A stretch of 64,000 nucleotides of DNA, taken from contig VFIW01000010.1 of the NCBI GenBank assembly GCA_006386115.1, positions 248,001 to 312,000 on the forward strand, read 5' to 3'. The stretch comes from Globisporangium splendens (Eukaryota > Oomycota > Peronosporomycetes > Pythiales > Pythiaceae). Every line of letters begins with the position of its first letter. Position 1 is the first letter of the stretch. The notes under the pieces were generated by a model. That model was given only the letters and a program-made list of their open reading frames with translations, had not been told where the DNA came from and did no database searches. Position numbers and translations under genes: made by a program. Shown here piece by piece: positions 32,411 to 42,184 of this stretch.

Positions 32411-33028
32411 CTACAGTGTGTCCTGCCCTCGGCCCTTGACCGGGTTGACGTTGATAAATGTGGGCACGCGCGTGCTGGCCATGCGCATGGGTCGCATAGG
32501 CGTCTCCTTGCGCTTGGGCGTGGGCATGGGCAGCGCGTTGCGCGGCGAGAAGAACACGGGGATCTGGTGCGAGATCTTGGGTGTCGCCACTTTGGCGCGC
32601 TCCTCGCTCGCGACCTCGGCCGCCTCGCTGAACTCCGACGCCGACATCGTGGACGAGTAGCTCGCGGCGCCGTTGAAGCTGTTGCGCTGGCCGGCGTCGG
32701 ACGTCGGCGTGTCGCTGCCGCAGTAAAACATGAAGTCGGTGTTCTTGAACGACTCGCGGTACTCGGTCTCGTACGTCTCGGCGTCGCAGCTCGACGTGGA
32801 CGACACGGTCGTCTGGAAGCCACCGGAGAACCTGTCGACGCGGCCCGCGAGCTGCGAGTTATTCGACGCGATCGAGCGCGACTGCGAGTTGGGCGAATGT
32901 GCGAACTTGGGGCGCTGCGAGAACTCGACCTCGAGCGGGTCGGACTGCGTCTTGCGCACCTTGTAGCTGCTCTTCTTGAACGGCTTCTTGAAGATGCTGC
33001 AGATGCTTTGCCAGCAGCCCGCCGTCAT
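32411..33028 (-). CDS. MPVFFSP-family protein 2
   Basis: 205 residues, start MTAGCWQSICSIFKKPFKKS. The N terminus is a short hydrophobic-basic helix with Cys, possibly a membrane-touching segment (inference). Then comes a Ser-rich stretch with regularly spaced polar residues, the motif NTDFMFYCGSDTP (about residue 96), an acidic helix (SEFSEAAEVASEERAK) and the motif HQIPVFFSPRNALPMPTP (about residue 152). The C-terminal 40 residues are basic and Pro/Met-rich (KRKETPMRPMRMAS). The two motifs are in the same order and at similar spacing as in protein 1. Unknown function; many Ser/Thr suggest phosphorylation. Confidence 0.76.
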   Translation of the reverse strand: MTAGCWQSICSIFKKPFKKSSYKVRKTQSDPLEVEFSQRPKFAHSPNSQSRSIASNNSQLAGRVDRFSGGFQTTVSSTSSCDAETYETEYRESFKNTDFMFYCGSDTPTSDAGQRNSFNGAASYSSTMSASEFSEAAEVASEERAKVATPKISHQIPVFFSPRNALPMPTPKRKETPMRPMRMASTRVPTFINVNPVKGRGQDTL

Positions 33029-34813
33029 AACTCGCTCCTGTCGTTCGGAAGGTATGGTTGATGCAGGAATAATGGAGAGTTGGTGGGTATAATCGGCGAG
33101 CGCAGGTCGGCCGAGTAGAGAGGCTTTACAGAGACGTTGACCGGGAGTGTACGCGCAGGAGCAAGTGCGGTGTGGTTGATATCTCTCTCTATGGGATTAG
33201 AGAGCAGATGGCGCTGGTCGAGAGAGAGAAGCGTGAATGGGCTGCAGGGACTCTCCAATCGCCTTTTGTGGCTTCTGGCGGAAACTCCTGGGCTCCTTGA
33301 CGATGGTGCGACTGCGCTCGCTATAAAGTGCGCCTACTTCCTGCTTGGTGGATGGTTTGTGCTCATAGAAAGCGTCACGCTGGACTGGCCTTTTGGAGAG
33401 GAGCCATGTGGCTATTGCCACGGACAAGAGAACACACGAACCGACTTGATTGGCAAGTGTGAGAACCTGCTAAGCGTTATATTTGCAACATTTGAGCTAT
33501 TTTTGCTGCGAAATAAAGAATACTAGCAGCAAATTAGACAGTCAAATAGGGAGTCTGAAAGACGACATGGGCGAAAAAATCCATGCCTTGGTTTCAGTAT
33601 ACTGTGCTGGAGGTCCGTCTGTATGCGGCATTGCCCATTTATCAAGTCAACTGGTTGCAACCTCATTTACGGAGCTTTCTGGGAAAACCTAATGACGCGA
33701 CTTGTATTTTCTCAACGAGCCTGCTGAAAAAAAAAAGAAGAAGCATTTCAGTCGCACTTGCAAGCATGCAGAGAAGACCAATAGTCGCTAGATAGTTTGT
33801 TTTTTTTCCATATTCTCCGTTAAATATTGTTGTACACCCTCTTGCGCAAGGGTAGGGTCTTTGGTGGCTCTATTGATTTACAGAGGTAAAGTCAGCTGGC
33901 GATACATTTCAGCAGTCTTGCACACCCATTGAGAACACCGCGAGTCCGTGTCAATAGCTCTGTCGGTGGTAGTCACTTGCGTGTCCCAATGAAGCGTCGA
34001 CCTGCTTCAATATAAAAATGACCCAAGCATCCTCAGGAAAATGTGCAATTGTATGCAACGTTGCTTCCCTCGCGACTTATATGCACACAGACACGCCCGC
34101 ACAACGTATATGCGCACAGGCACGCCCACACACGCACACTCGTGTCGTTCGTCGCCATGTCGACGATGCTACAAGTGTGTGTGTGTGTGTGTTTCCCCCT
34201 CTGACACAAGTGAACAGTATTCGGAGCATCGCGCGATTGTTTTCTATCAGTCCGCCGGAAAGCAAGCAGGGCACATTGAGCTCAACCATCCAGCGCGTAG
34301 ACGTGTTTATTAGAAGTGGTGCATGGACGCCGTGCCATACACGCATCCTGCTGCGAATTTCTTGTCGTGTGGTCTTATTATCCTGTTTGCGCGCTTCATG
34401 TGCTTAAGAAATGGAGAAAGCGTTCCATGACGCAGCGAATATCCTAACCTTCATACCTGTTGCGTTACGGAGTAAGACCGTCTGCTTACGTACAAAAGTT
34501 ACTCATGGATGGACAGGCATTCGTTCCATTTGCACATGTGTGTGTGTGTGTTTATATTTTCATTTATAAAAACATACCTGACACTATTGCTATCTCTTCT
34601 GTGTGTGTTTCTCCCAATACTTACAAAGCTGCTACTTATTCCAAACGCTACAAACTATCTCTCCGTTCCTAATAATTATAAAAATCTCTCTATCACCTCC
34701 ACCATCTCGCTTGCATAACTCGCCTCCCTCTTGTGTCTCCTCTTGTGCTTCTCTTGTGTGCCACTCTTCTCTTTATGCGCGCCAACACTCTTGTTTCTCA
34801 TATATACACGCGC
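33029..34813. other. Intergenic region with microsatellites
   Basis: 1.8 kb without a supported gene. It contains a (GT)n tract at about 34,175-34,192, a second TG tract at about 34,537-34,551 and an A run near 33,727. Confidence 0.55.
34175..34192. repeat. (GT)9 microsatellite
   Basis: Nine GT units in an intergenic stretch already rich in CA/GT (ACACGCCC... repeats upstream). Confidence 0.8.
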
Positions 34814-35678
34814 TCAGAACATGACGCCCTCGGAGAACTCGGAGTCGGAGATCTCGGAGTGCTTGTCCTCGGCTTCGTAGTCCGACTCGCTCGCGTTGCT
34901 GCTGAGCATGGTCTTGGAGCTGTCGCACACGCATGCAAGAGAGAGAGAATATGCCACTCAGTATTCACTCACTCGTTCCGTTTTGAGCCTCGTTGGTTGT
35001 GCTTTTTTGCCCGTGCGCTTGTCATTCATTCTTCATTCGGTCGCGCACATTTTTTTCCCGCGACTCATTTATATATAACATATATATAAAGCAATAGAGA
35101 TGGTTTGGGGGTTCTTACAGCTCGTATTCGCGCGGATCGGTCAGGATGCTGCTGCGGCGCGGAAAGTTAGTGGGCTCCGTGGGCGGCGAGAAGAACACGG
35201 GCATCTGCAGCGTCAACGACGGGCGGATCGCGTAGTAATCGATCTCCACGATGTTCGACGTCACCTTCTCGGGCTTGAACGAGTTGTCCTCGGCCGAGCC
35301 CGGGTAGAACAGGAACTGGTGCTGGTACCGGTGCTCGTCGTCATCGTCGTCCGATGGCGCCGTGTCCACAGAGTACTTGGACGACACGGACGCCGACGAC
35401 GCCTTGCGGTAGTGACTGCTGCTGACCTGCGCGTCATCGGACGAGCCCGCACGCAGCACCGACAACGACCACGAGGCTGCGGCTGGCGCGGCAGAAGCCT
35501 GGCGGCCACTGCTGCTCACGGCCGACGACGTGATCGACGACTCGAGCATCGACTCGCGCAGCTCCGAGTCGCGGCTGCGGCGGTGGAACATGCCGCCCAC
35601 AGCGCGCATGAAGCCGCGCGTCTTCTTCGCGCCGCTCGCGCTGCTGCCGCTCTGTTCGCTGCTCGTGGACGCCGTCAT
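34814..35678 (-). CDS. MPVFFSP-family protein 3, with a spliced acidic tail
   Basis: Exon 1 is 35119-35678 and exon 2 is 34814-34919, with a 199-bp intron; together 221 residues. Start MTASTSSEQSGSSASG. Then follow RGFMRAVGGMFHRRS (as in protein 1), a Ser/Ala-rich centre, an acidic DDDDDE run, the motif QHQFLFYPGSAEDNS and the motif LQMPVFFSPPTEPTNF. Exon 1 ends REYE plus two bases at GAGCT|GTAAGA. Exon 2 resumes in phase as SKTMLSSNASESDYEAE and ends FSEGVMF, a strongly acidic tail. If the intron is retained, the donor itself supplies a TAA after REYEL and the protein is 187 residues. The frame is open upstream to 36047, but that part looks like leader sequence. Function unknown. Confidence 0.75.
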
Positions 35679-38011
35679 GTTATGTGTGTCTGCGGGGGCT
35701 GTCGAAGTTCTGCAAATGGCTTGGTGCAAAAGATCTGGTTTATTTTTCCTGCAGCTTGGCGTGCTTGTCTTGTTGTCTTGTTTTGTTTGCTTGTGTGGAC
35801 GGAAGCGAAAGGGGAATGAGAGACACAGGAAAGGAGGGGGGACAAGCGCACATTGTGCGTTTGTGTGTCTGCTGCAATAGCAGCTGCCATGTTTGCTGGC
35901 GAGGGAGGGAGAAAAAGATGGGCCAGCAGCAGCACACTCGATGGATTGATTTCGTGAGCGTGGGGTGCTGGTCGCCTGGTTGGGCTGTCCTTCTGTTTGG
36001 CCACATGGGATTGGAAATGCGCATCGCCAAATCGCAAGCGACGACAAAAACAGAAAATATACTATGAAGCCTCATATAAGTACATGTCGAGGATATTCGA
36101 GCTGCAAAGGATGATTCTCTATACTTGAGCGACTAGTCTAAGTGCATATTTTTGCACTTTGTTTGACATAGAAAAGAAATTTCTTCGATTTTAGATGAGG
36201 GGGTTGATTTTTTCTTGGCTGTGTGCGTTCTTTTGCTGAAAAGAATGGCAGCACACATTGCTGGTGTGCACAATGATCGCTTTGCTTTCGATTCGAATGG
36301 TGACACACTCCATGTTGTAATTCCTGTCATTCGAATCGAAGCAGCTGGAAGCATTGAGCTGAACTGTATTTACACACTCAAGTGCTCTATTTTGCTATCG
36401 AGTCAGCATGCTATCAATATGCTCAGCACATCCGAGGCAGCAAGTGCGTGCCTCTCAAGTGTGTTCAGCAAGGCTGCTTGGTTCAAATTAGCGAGTGTGT
36501 TGCCTGCAGCATCACGAGGATAAGATACTTGAATGCAGAAGTAATGCATTGTCGTAATTGGAAGAGAGAAAGGTTTGATATCGAAACAAGTCAAGAGGTT
36601 GAGCATTGGAAGGACACGTCACAACCGGACACACACTGATAGATACCTTCGAACAGCTGGTTATTTCGCGACAAGTGCCTGCAGTGACAAAGTCCGATCT
36701 GCATGTACTGCACTGAATGAAGTCAATCCTCCTCATACAGAAAAGATCGTTGAATCGCAAAGTGAAGGAGAAAAAGATGGTTGCTCTTAACAGCAAGCTG
36801 GGTGTGCAGACAAGCACTTTTTGCGTCGAGGTTGTGTGACCAATCTTTGTTGTCTCTGTCTTCGAGGGAGGAAGAGCCCTTTCTCTTTCTCAGATGGGTG
36901 TGCTCAACAACAGCCTCATAAAATGACAGCAGACCAAGTATTGAAAATAAGGAGGCGTTCTACCTCATTGTCTGGGGTCGAGTTGCGCTTTATGAAGAGT
37001 TGTCTGACAAGTATAGATTATATGCAAGGTTGAGTGATTTACTAATGCGGTTATGCGAAATGCCAAGTTGCCTCTGGTGAACTCTCAAACGGGTGAGTTG
37101 TGTGTGGCGCCCGTCTGTCGGAACGTTCGCCGAACGCGAGCTTTGCGTTGTTGAAGAACATCTGCAGCCATGTCGGAAAGAAATCCATCCTGAGTTGTTC
37201 TGTGCCTTTGTCCATACTAAAAATGCGCATAAACGCCGCCGCTACTTGTGCTGCCGTGCATGGAGACATGCACTTCCATAGCGGAAGAAAAGGAACAGAG
37301 GACGGACCAAGTGCTGCTGCCAATCGCTCCGCAAACGAACGACAGCCACAGCATCCTTTCCATGTAAAGATAACGCTTCGGTGCGAGACGACAATGGTGA
37401 TTTGACAATGAGAAAGGAGAATTGCGGTGAAGCAGAAAACAGTTTATGTTGGCTTCACTCTGCATTTCTCTGCTGTTCTGTCTGTGCAATCGAGCTGTGC
37501 AGGGAAAGCTGCATCTTCGCAATACAATGCGCATCTTTAATCAACCCAAGTGCGACATAAACGTCGCATGCGTGTCGGACGGAACACGTTCTCATACTCG
37601 ACGACAGCGATTGCAGTGCAATGCATTTGCTCTACGTGTATCCCATGGCATAACACGAACGCAGGGATAAATGCAAAGCGAGTTGCTTGCTGCATGCGAA
37701 TTGCATCGTTTGTGTATTGTCGTTTGCTGTTGTTGTGTCTCCACTTCCGATGGTGGAAGGCACACTCGGTGCTTGTATTCAATGTGTTTTGCATAATGCT
37801 TTTGCGTCCCTGCACTTCGCTAACTGATGCGAACATACTACTGATAGATATATAATAAACTGCTTCTACTACTACTTATGATGGATGGATGGACTCATAA
37901 ACTGCTTCGTTCGCAGCAACGCTCGTCATCTCCAATTGGCTCTGTCTTCTGTCTTGACTCGTGTGAATATATACTGTCTTTTACAATCGCATTTGCCGAT
38001 TTGCTTCGTCA
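35679..38011. other. 2.3 kb intergenic region between MPVFFSP proteins 3 and 4
   Basis: No supported gene. The first 400 bp lie upstream of protein 3 and are polypyrimidine-rich on its sense strand. A minus-strand frame at about 37,051-37,534 has some protein-like text but no motif or start context. Confidence 0.5.
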
Positions 38012-39133
38012 TTATGGAAACCTCTCGAACGTCGGCACAAACGGCCGGGGCATGTTGCGCACGAGCGTCGGGTTGATCTTGATGGAGTTCGTGCTGGATT
38101 CCGCGGCAAAGTAGTCGCCAGTCGTATTAGCATAGGCAGGAGCGGTGGCGGTCTGGAAGTTCATGATTCGGGAGCGGCGTCCGACTTCGAGCTGCATGAG
38201 GCTCGACTCGCTCTCATCAGGGCTGCCTCCAAAGAACAAAAACTCGAGACGCGGCGGACACTTGACGGTCTGCTGCTTCTTCCAAGTCATGGTTGTTGCC
38301 GCGGTATTCTCGTTCGTGGGTGAGAACTGCGCTAATGAGGTCGATCCCAGGAACTCCGACGATGCGCGCTGCTGCTCATGCCACTTGGCTTCGGCTGCCT
38401 CGACGTCAAAGTAGTAACTGTCCGACTGATGCGATGTGTGGCTGAAGCTGCTGAGATGGTTGCTGATGCTGATCAGGGTGTCGCTGTTCGTCTGCTCAAA
38501 GAACTCGCGCGCGCGGGCGTACTGCTTGGCGCGCCTCTTGTTCAGTTTGTCGCGTTTCTTCTGCTGCTTCTCCTCGGTTCGGATCGCTTTCACCACGGAC
38601 TTGCGGAGCTGTTTCTCCTCCTTCAGCGTCATTCGCCCCTCCGACGATCCACGCGCAGTGACTTCGGAGCCTCGGCCTTCCAGGAACGCCATGGACATGG
38701 CCTGCGCGCGCTCCATCAGCGACTCGCGCGAGTCGGACGACGACTTCTTGCGCGTCTGGTGGTGCTGGAGCTCTTCCAGAATGAGCTTCTGGACGAACGT
38801 GCCGCGATCTTCAGCGTGCGCTTCCTCCTGGATGGGCGTTGACGACGACTTGCGCAGGTCCGTGACGGCGCTGCTGCTCAGTGCCCAGTCCAGGACCACA
38901 GGCTCATTCTCCGGAATGAACAGCGTGCTCTGGCGGCTGGCGGTAGGACGGCGAGTCCCATTTGTATTGGCAGTCGCATTGAGCGTCTCGCGACTGGCGT
39001 TGCGGCGGCGGAAGACGCGCGACATGCGCATCGACATGCGCGTGAGCGAGAGCCGCGAGGTGCCGCGCACGCGCACAGCGTGTCCATGGCGCGAGCGCAG
39101 CCCGAAGAAGCGCAGGATGCGCGCCACGTTCAT
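38012..39133 (-). CDS. MPVFFSP-family protein 4 (long, divergent)
   Basis: 373 residues from the first ATG (MNVARILRFFGLRSRHG). It begins with an Arg-rich amphipathic stretch (SLTRMSMRMSRVFRRRN). The centre is a long charged helix rich in Lys, Arg and Glu (KEEKQLRKSVVKAIRTEEKQ; KRDKLNKRRAKQYARAR), a likely coiled coil. The family motif appears as LEFLFFGGSPDESESS (about residue 285). The C-terminal motif is degenerate: KINPTLVRNMPRPFVP, where protein 3 has AIRPSLTLQMPVFFSP. Assignment to the family rests on these two collinear motifs and the shared strand and neighbourhood. No catalytic or membrane domain is seen. Confidence 0.72.
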   Translation of the reverse strand: MNVARILRFFGLRSRHGHAVRVRGTSRLSLTRMSMRMSRVFRRRNASRETLNATANTNGTRRPTASRQSTLFIPENEPVVLDWALSSSAVTDLRKSSSTPIQEEAHAEDRGTFVQKLILEELQHHQTRKKSSSDSRESLMERAQAMSMAFLEGRGSEVTARGSSEGRMTLKEEKQLRKSVVKAIRTEEKQQKKRDKLNKRRAKQYARAREFFEQTNSDTLISISNHLSSFSHTSHQSDSYYFDVEAAEAKWHEQQRASSEFLGSTSLAQFSPTNENTAATTMTWKKQQTVKCPPRLEFLFFGGSPDESESSLMQLEVGRRSRIMNFQTATAPAYANTTGDYFAAESSTNSIKINPTLVRNMPRPFVPTFERFP

Positions 39134-40286
39134 ATTCGTTATGGAATGTGGAAATAACACTTGTCGAGGTTCCGCTTGTGGAGCTGGTGTGCTGAAACGG
39201 GCGAATGTGTAAATGAATGCAGGGGAAAGGCAAGGGGCGGACTTGTGGGGGCAGCCATCTGTCTATTTACAGAGAACGCACATGGAATAAGTAAACGTTG
39301 GGTGGATAGGCAGGCTCTTCTGTGTGTGGTCGGCAGAGTTTGTTGAAGCGCGCATGTTGCAGGCGTTCTGCGCAAGTTCTGGAACAACACAAGCGAACGC
39401 TGAAATGCTGAAAAAAATCGTATAAATGTTTGTATGTGGTTATTTGTGACTTGTGTGGGCTGTGCATGTGCTATTTGGCGATCTCTCCGAGATTCGGTTA
39501 AGCACCACTGCTGTTTCTTTCTATGGTTTTGGTTGATTTCGATATAGAAAGTCGAGGATCTGTCGAGTGTTCATGCCTAACGAGCAACCTTTCATTCAAG
39601 TCGCAGATCATGGAGTGCAGCCACTCGGTTTTCACTGCGACTGTGCACACAGCAAACCGGCATTTCGACAGTCACCCATCATTCGAAGTGTCCTCAGCTT
39701 CAATGTTCGGTGGGTTTTATCGACAGACACCACGAGAATTTGCGTTCTTGCACAACAGGCAAGTTCTCGGGGTGCTTACAAGCTGACAAACAGGATTTCT
39801 AGGTGCGTGCTTCGTGGCAGCTGCGCATCTTGTCGAAGTGGACCTGCGTACCATGCGTGCGGACTTGTATTTTTTGGCGCTGACGTCAGTGGAGACAATG
39901 AAATACAGTACCGGTGGGTGCAGTGACCGTTCGCAGACAGGCACAGAAAATGACGCGTTTTACACAACGCTTCCCAATTGGCTGGTGAGAATTATTCCAC
40001 CAATCAGAAACGTGAACACGTCTTGAAGTTTGCAATCAGATCACTTACTCTTTTGCGTATCTTTGGCATCCAACTTCAATACAGAAGCGTGTGTGGCGTA
40101 AGGGATCCTCATATGCATATTTCAGCACACAGTGGCATGATTGTACAGAAGAGTAAAAAAATGATGCCATGCTATTAGTTGTGCACCTACATTGCTTGAG
40201 CATTTCCCATTGTTGCCCTTTTGCGATCATCATATATGCAAGCGTATTCACCACACATGCGTCAAGCATCCACACACATTACTACA
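39134..40286. other. Intergenic region between MPVFFSP protein 4 and PX-like copy b
   Basis: 1.15 kb, no gene or repeat recognised. Confidence 0.5.
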
Positions 40287-41129
40287 TCACATTATCAGCG
40301 ACTGCGCACTACTAGTTGACACCAACGCACCCCGCACTTGGGGCTCCGCGGCCGCGAGGAACTCGGTCACGATGCTGGACACGGTCGCGTAGTAGTAGCA
40401 GCACTGACTCGACTGGTACCGATAGGACGCGTCCTTGGCGAGCGTCACGACGCGGTTGATGAACTTCGCCAGCTTCTGCCGCCTGTGCGTCAATCTCACG
40501 AGCGGTTGCTGCCAGTGACCCGCATTCGCCACTGCGCTCGCGATCGGATGCCGCGACGGGAACGAACCAAACGCCGTGAAGTACTGGATGCGCGAGCAGT
40601 AGCAGCACCATTTCACGTGCTGCCAGTTGTCGTCGCTCTCTTCCACGGTCTTGCGCAGGTGCTTGCGTAGCACGCGGAACGCCGAGTAGCGATGCGCGAT
40701 CTGGTACTGTGGCAACGGCGGCTTGATGCTTTGCCTTGGTGTAGTGATACTTGGATCGCCGCTGGTCTCTGTAATCGACTTGCGTGGCGCCAGTTCGTCA
40801 AAGAACTCGGCGCTTTTCAGGACGCTCGGGATGCCCGTCTGGTAGTACTGCAGGTACACGTCGAGCACGTACAGCAGCACGCCGTGTTCGTCTTCGTAGC
40901 ACGAGTTGATGTCAATGTGGTCGATCTGGTTGAGCGAGAGCGCGCATTTCGTGTTGCTCGAGAGCCGCGACAGGCGACGCTGCTTGAGCGTCGAGTCCGT
41001 CGAGCTGCACGAGTCGAACGTGGCGCTGTCACGACGAGACTCGGGAGGTGATGGCGACGCTTCTGGTTGTCGCGGAGGGCGGCCGCGGGGATTTGCGAGC
41101 ACGCCGGCGTGCGGATTCCACACAGCCAT
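40287..41129 (-). CDS. PX-like protein with CxxC motif (copy b)
   Basis: 280 residues. After a 70-residue polar tail come a PX-type first strand block (IDHIDINSCYEDEHGVLLYV, then LDVYLQYYQTGIP) and the motif YQIAHRYSAFRVLRKHLRK, which matches the RRYSDF core of PX domains. A Cys cluster follows (WCCYCSRIQYF, about 40,600), and then a helical end (RQKLAKFINRVVTLAKD) with a further Cys pair (QCCYYY). The basic loop that binds PtdIns3P in classical PX domains is replaced by the Cys segment. Membrane-trafficking adaptor is a guess. It lies upstream of, and divergent from, the multicopper oxidase. Confidence 0.78.
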   Translation of the reverse strand: MAVWNPHAGVLANPRGRPPRQPEASPSPPESRRDSATFDSCSSTDSTLKQRRLSRLSSNTKCALSLNQIDHIDINSCYEDEHGVLLYVLDVYLQYYQTGIPSVLKSAEFFDELAPRKSITETSGDPSITTPRQSIKPPLPQYQIAHRYSAFRVLRKHLRKTVEESDDNWQHVKWCCYCSRIQYFTAFGSFPSRHPIASAVANAGHWQQPLVRLTHRRQKLAKFINRVVTLAKDASYRYQSSQCCYYYATVSSIVTEFLAAAEPQVRGALVSTSSAQSLIM

Positions 41130-42184
41130 TTGGTTGTTCTTGCTGCAATAATGCGCTTTGTGTGGCGTGTTGTTAACTGTGGAGTGTGGCGTTTGGAGAC
41201 TTCAGTTGTGATTGGAAATGTGAGCATAAAATTGTGTGTTGAAGCTTCAACGTTCGTTTCAACTTTAGTGTATATGTTTCCGAGATTTTGGGATTTCTGT
41301 GTATATTTGTGAGGGCAAAGTCAAGCAGCATGTTCATTTCGACATTTTTGAAAATATAAAGAAGAAAATAAACGACTGGGAGGAGCAGAGAAGGAATGCG
41401 TGGCATGCCACGTTGAAGTCAGCATTTATATACACGTGCACTTGATCTGTCCAACTGCTGATGGTGGTGCTGGTTGCCACTATGAGGTTCAATATATTGC
41501 ACATGTTGATAAAATGAAGCCAAGAAGCGCATCCCCAACACGGTGTGAGAGAGAATCACCACGTGGAAAGCCATCAAACGTTCCAGAACGTCACGCGAAC
41601 TGATGTATGTACCTTGTAAAAGGACCTCGGCTCGCTAGTTTTAGGGACTTGGAATCTAGCATTTTGCGGAACTCGATCGGTGTGTATCCAGGATATCAGC
41701 CAGTGAGGTGTGAACACATATCACTACACCATTTCCTCCTTGAAGCCATCTGAAGCCATTTTGAGGAGTCGTATAAATTCAAAGACTCTTCAGGGTACCT
41801 CTCTCACTTTCACCTCAGAAATGGCACATGTGTGTCTGAGTCTGAGTCTGGACTGGCTGAACGTCTGTTCTGTCTGGCTCTGTTTCTGTTCTGCAAGAAT
41901 GCGCGCGAAGCTGTCCGTCCGCCGTGTGTCTATGTGGCGCCGCACAAACACGAAGCATGGCGCCATTACCGCAGGTCTATGGCCCACTCCCCTCTCTCTC
42001 TCATTCTCCCTCGTGTGATTCCTTATCCGCTTTCATTCGCACAACCTCCTCCTCCTCGTTACTCGAGTGGCCGTTCGTGCGTCCGTATTAATCTTTCGCG
42101 TTCTATCGAGGAGCTCCGTACGCATCCTCCTGTTTCCGTGTCAGCCGCTCGTTGTTCCCTGGCGGTTCCGCGTTAAACTGCCCG
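41130..42184. promoter_or_regulatory. Divergent upstream region with oomycete-type initiator
   Basis: 1.05 kb between PX-like copy b and the multicopper oxidase. The sequence CTCATTCTCC at about 42,000-42,009, inside a pyrimidine-rich run, fits the oomycete initiator core (TCAYTYY) and lies about 180 bp before the oxidase ATG. This is a pattern match only. Confidence 0.4.

Noticed and set aside
35100..35819. Plus-strand frame of 239 residues opposite MPVFFSP protein 3
   Set aside because: Shadow of a GC-rich, Ser-rich coding region.
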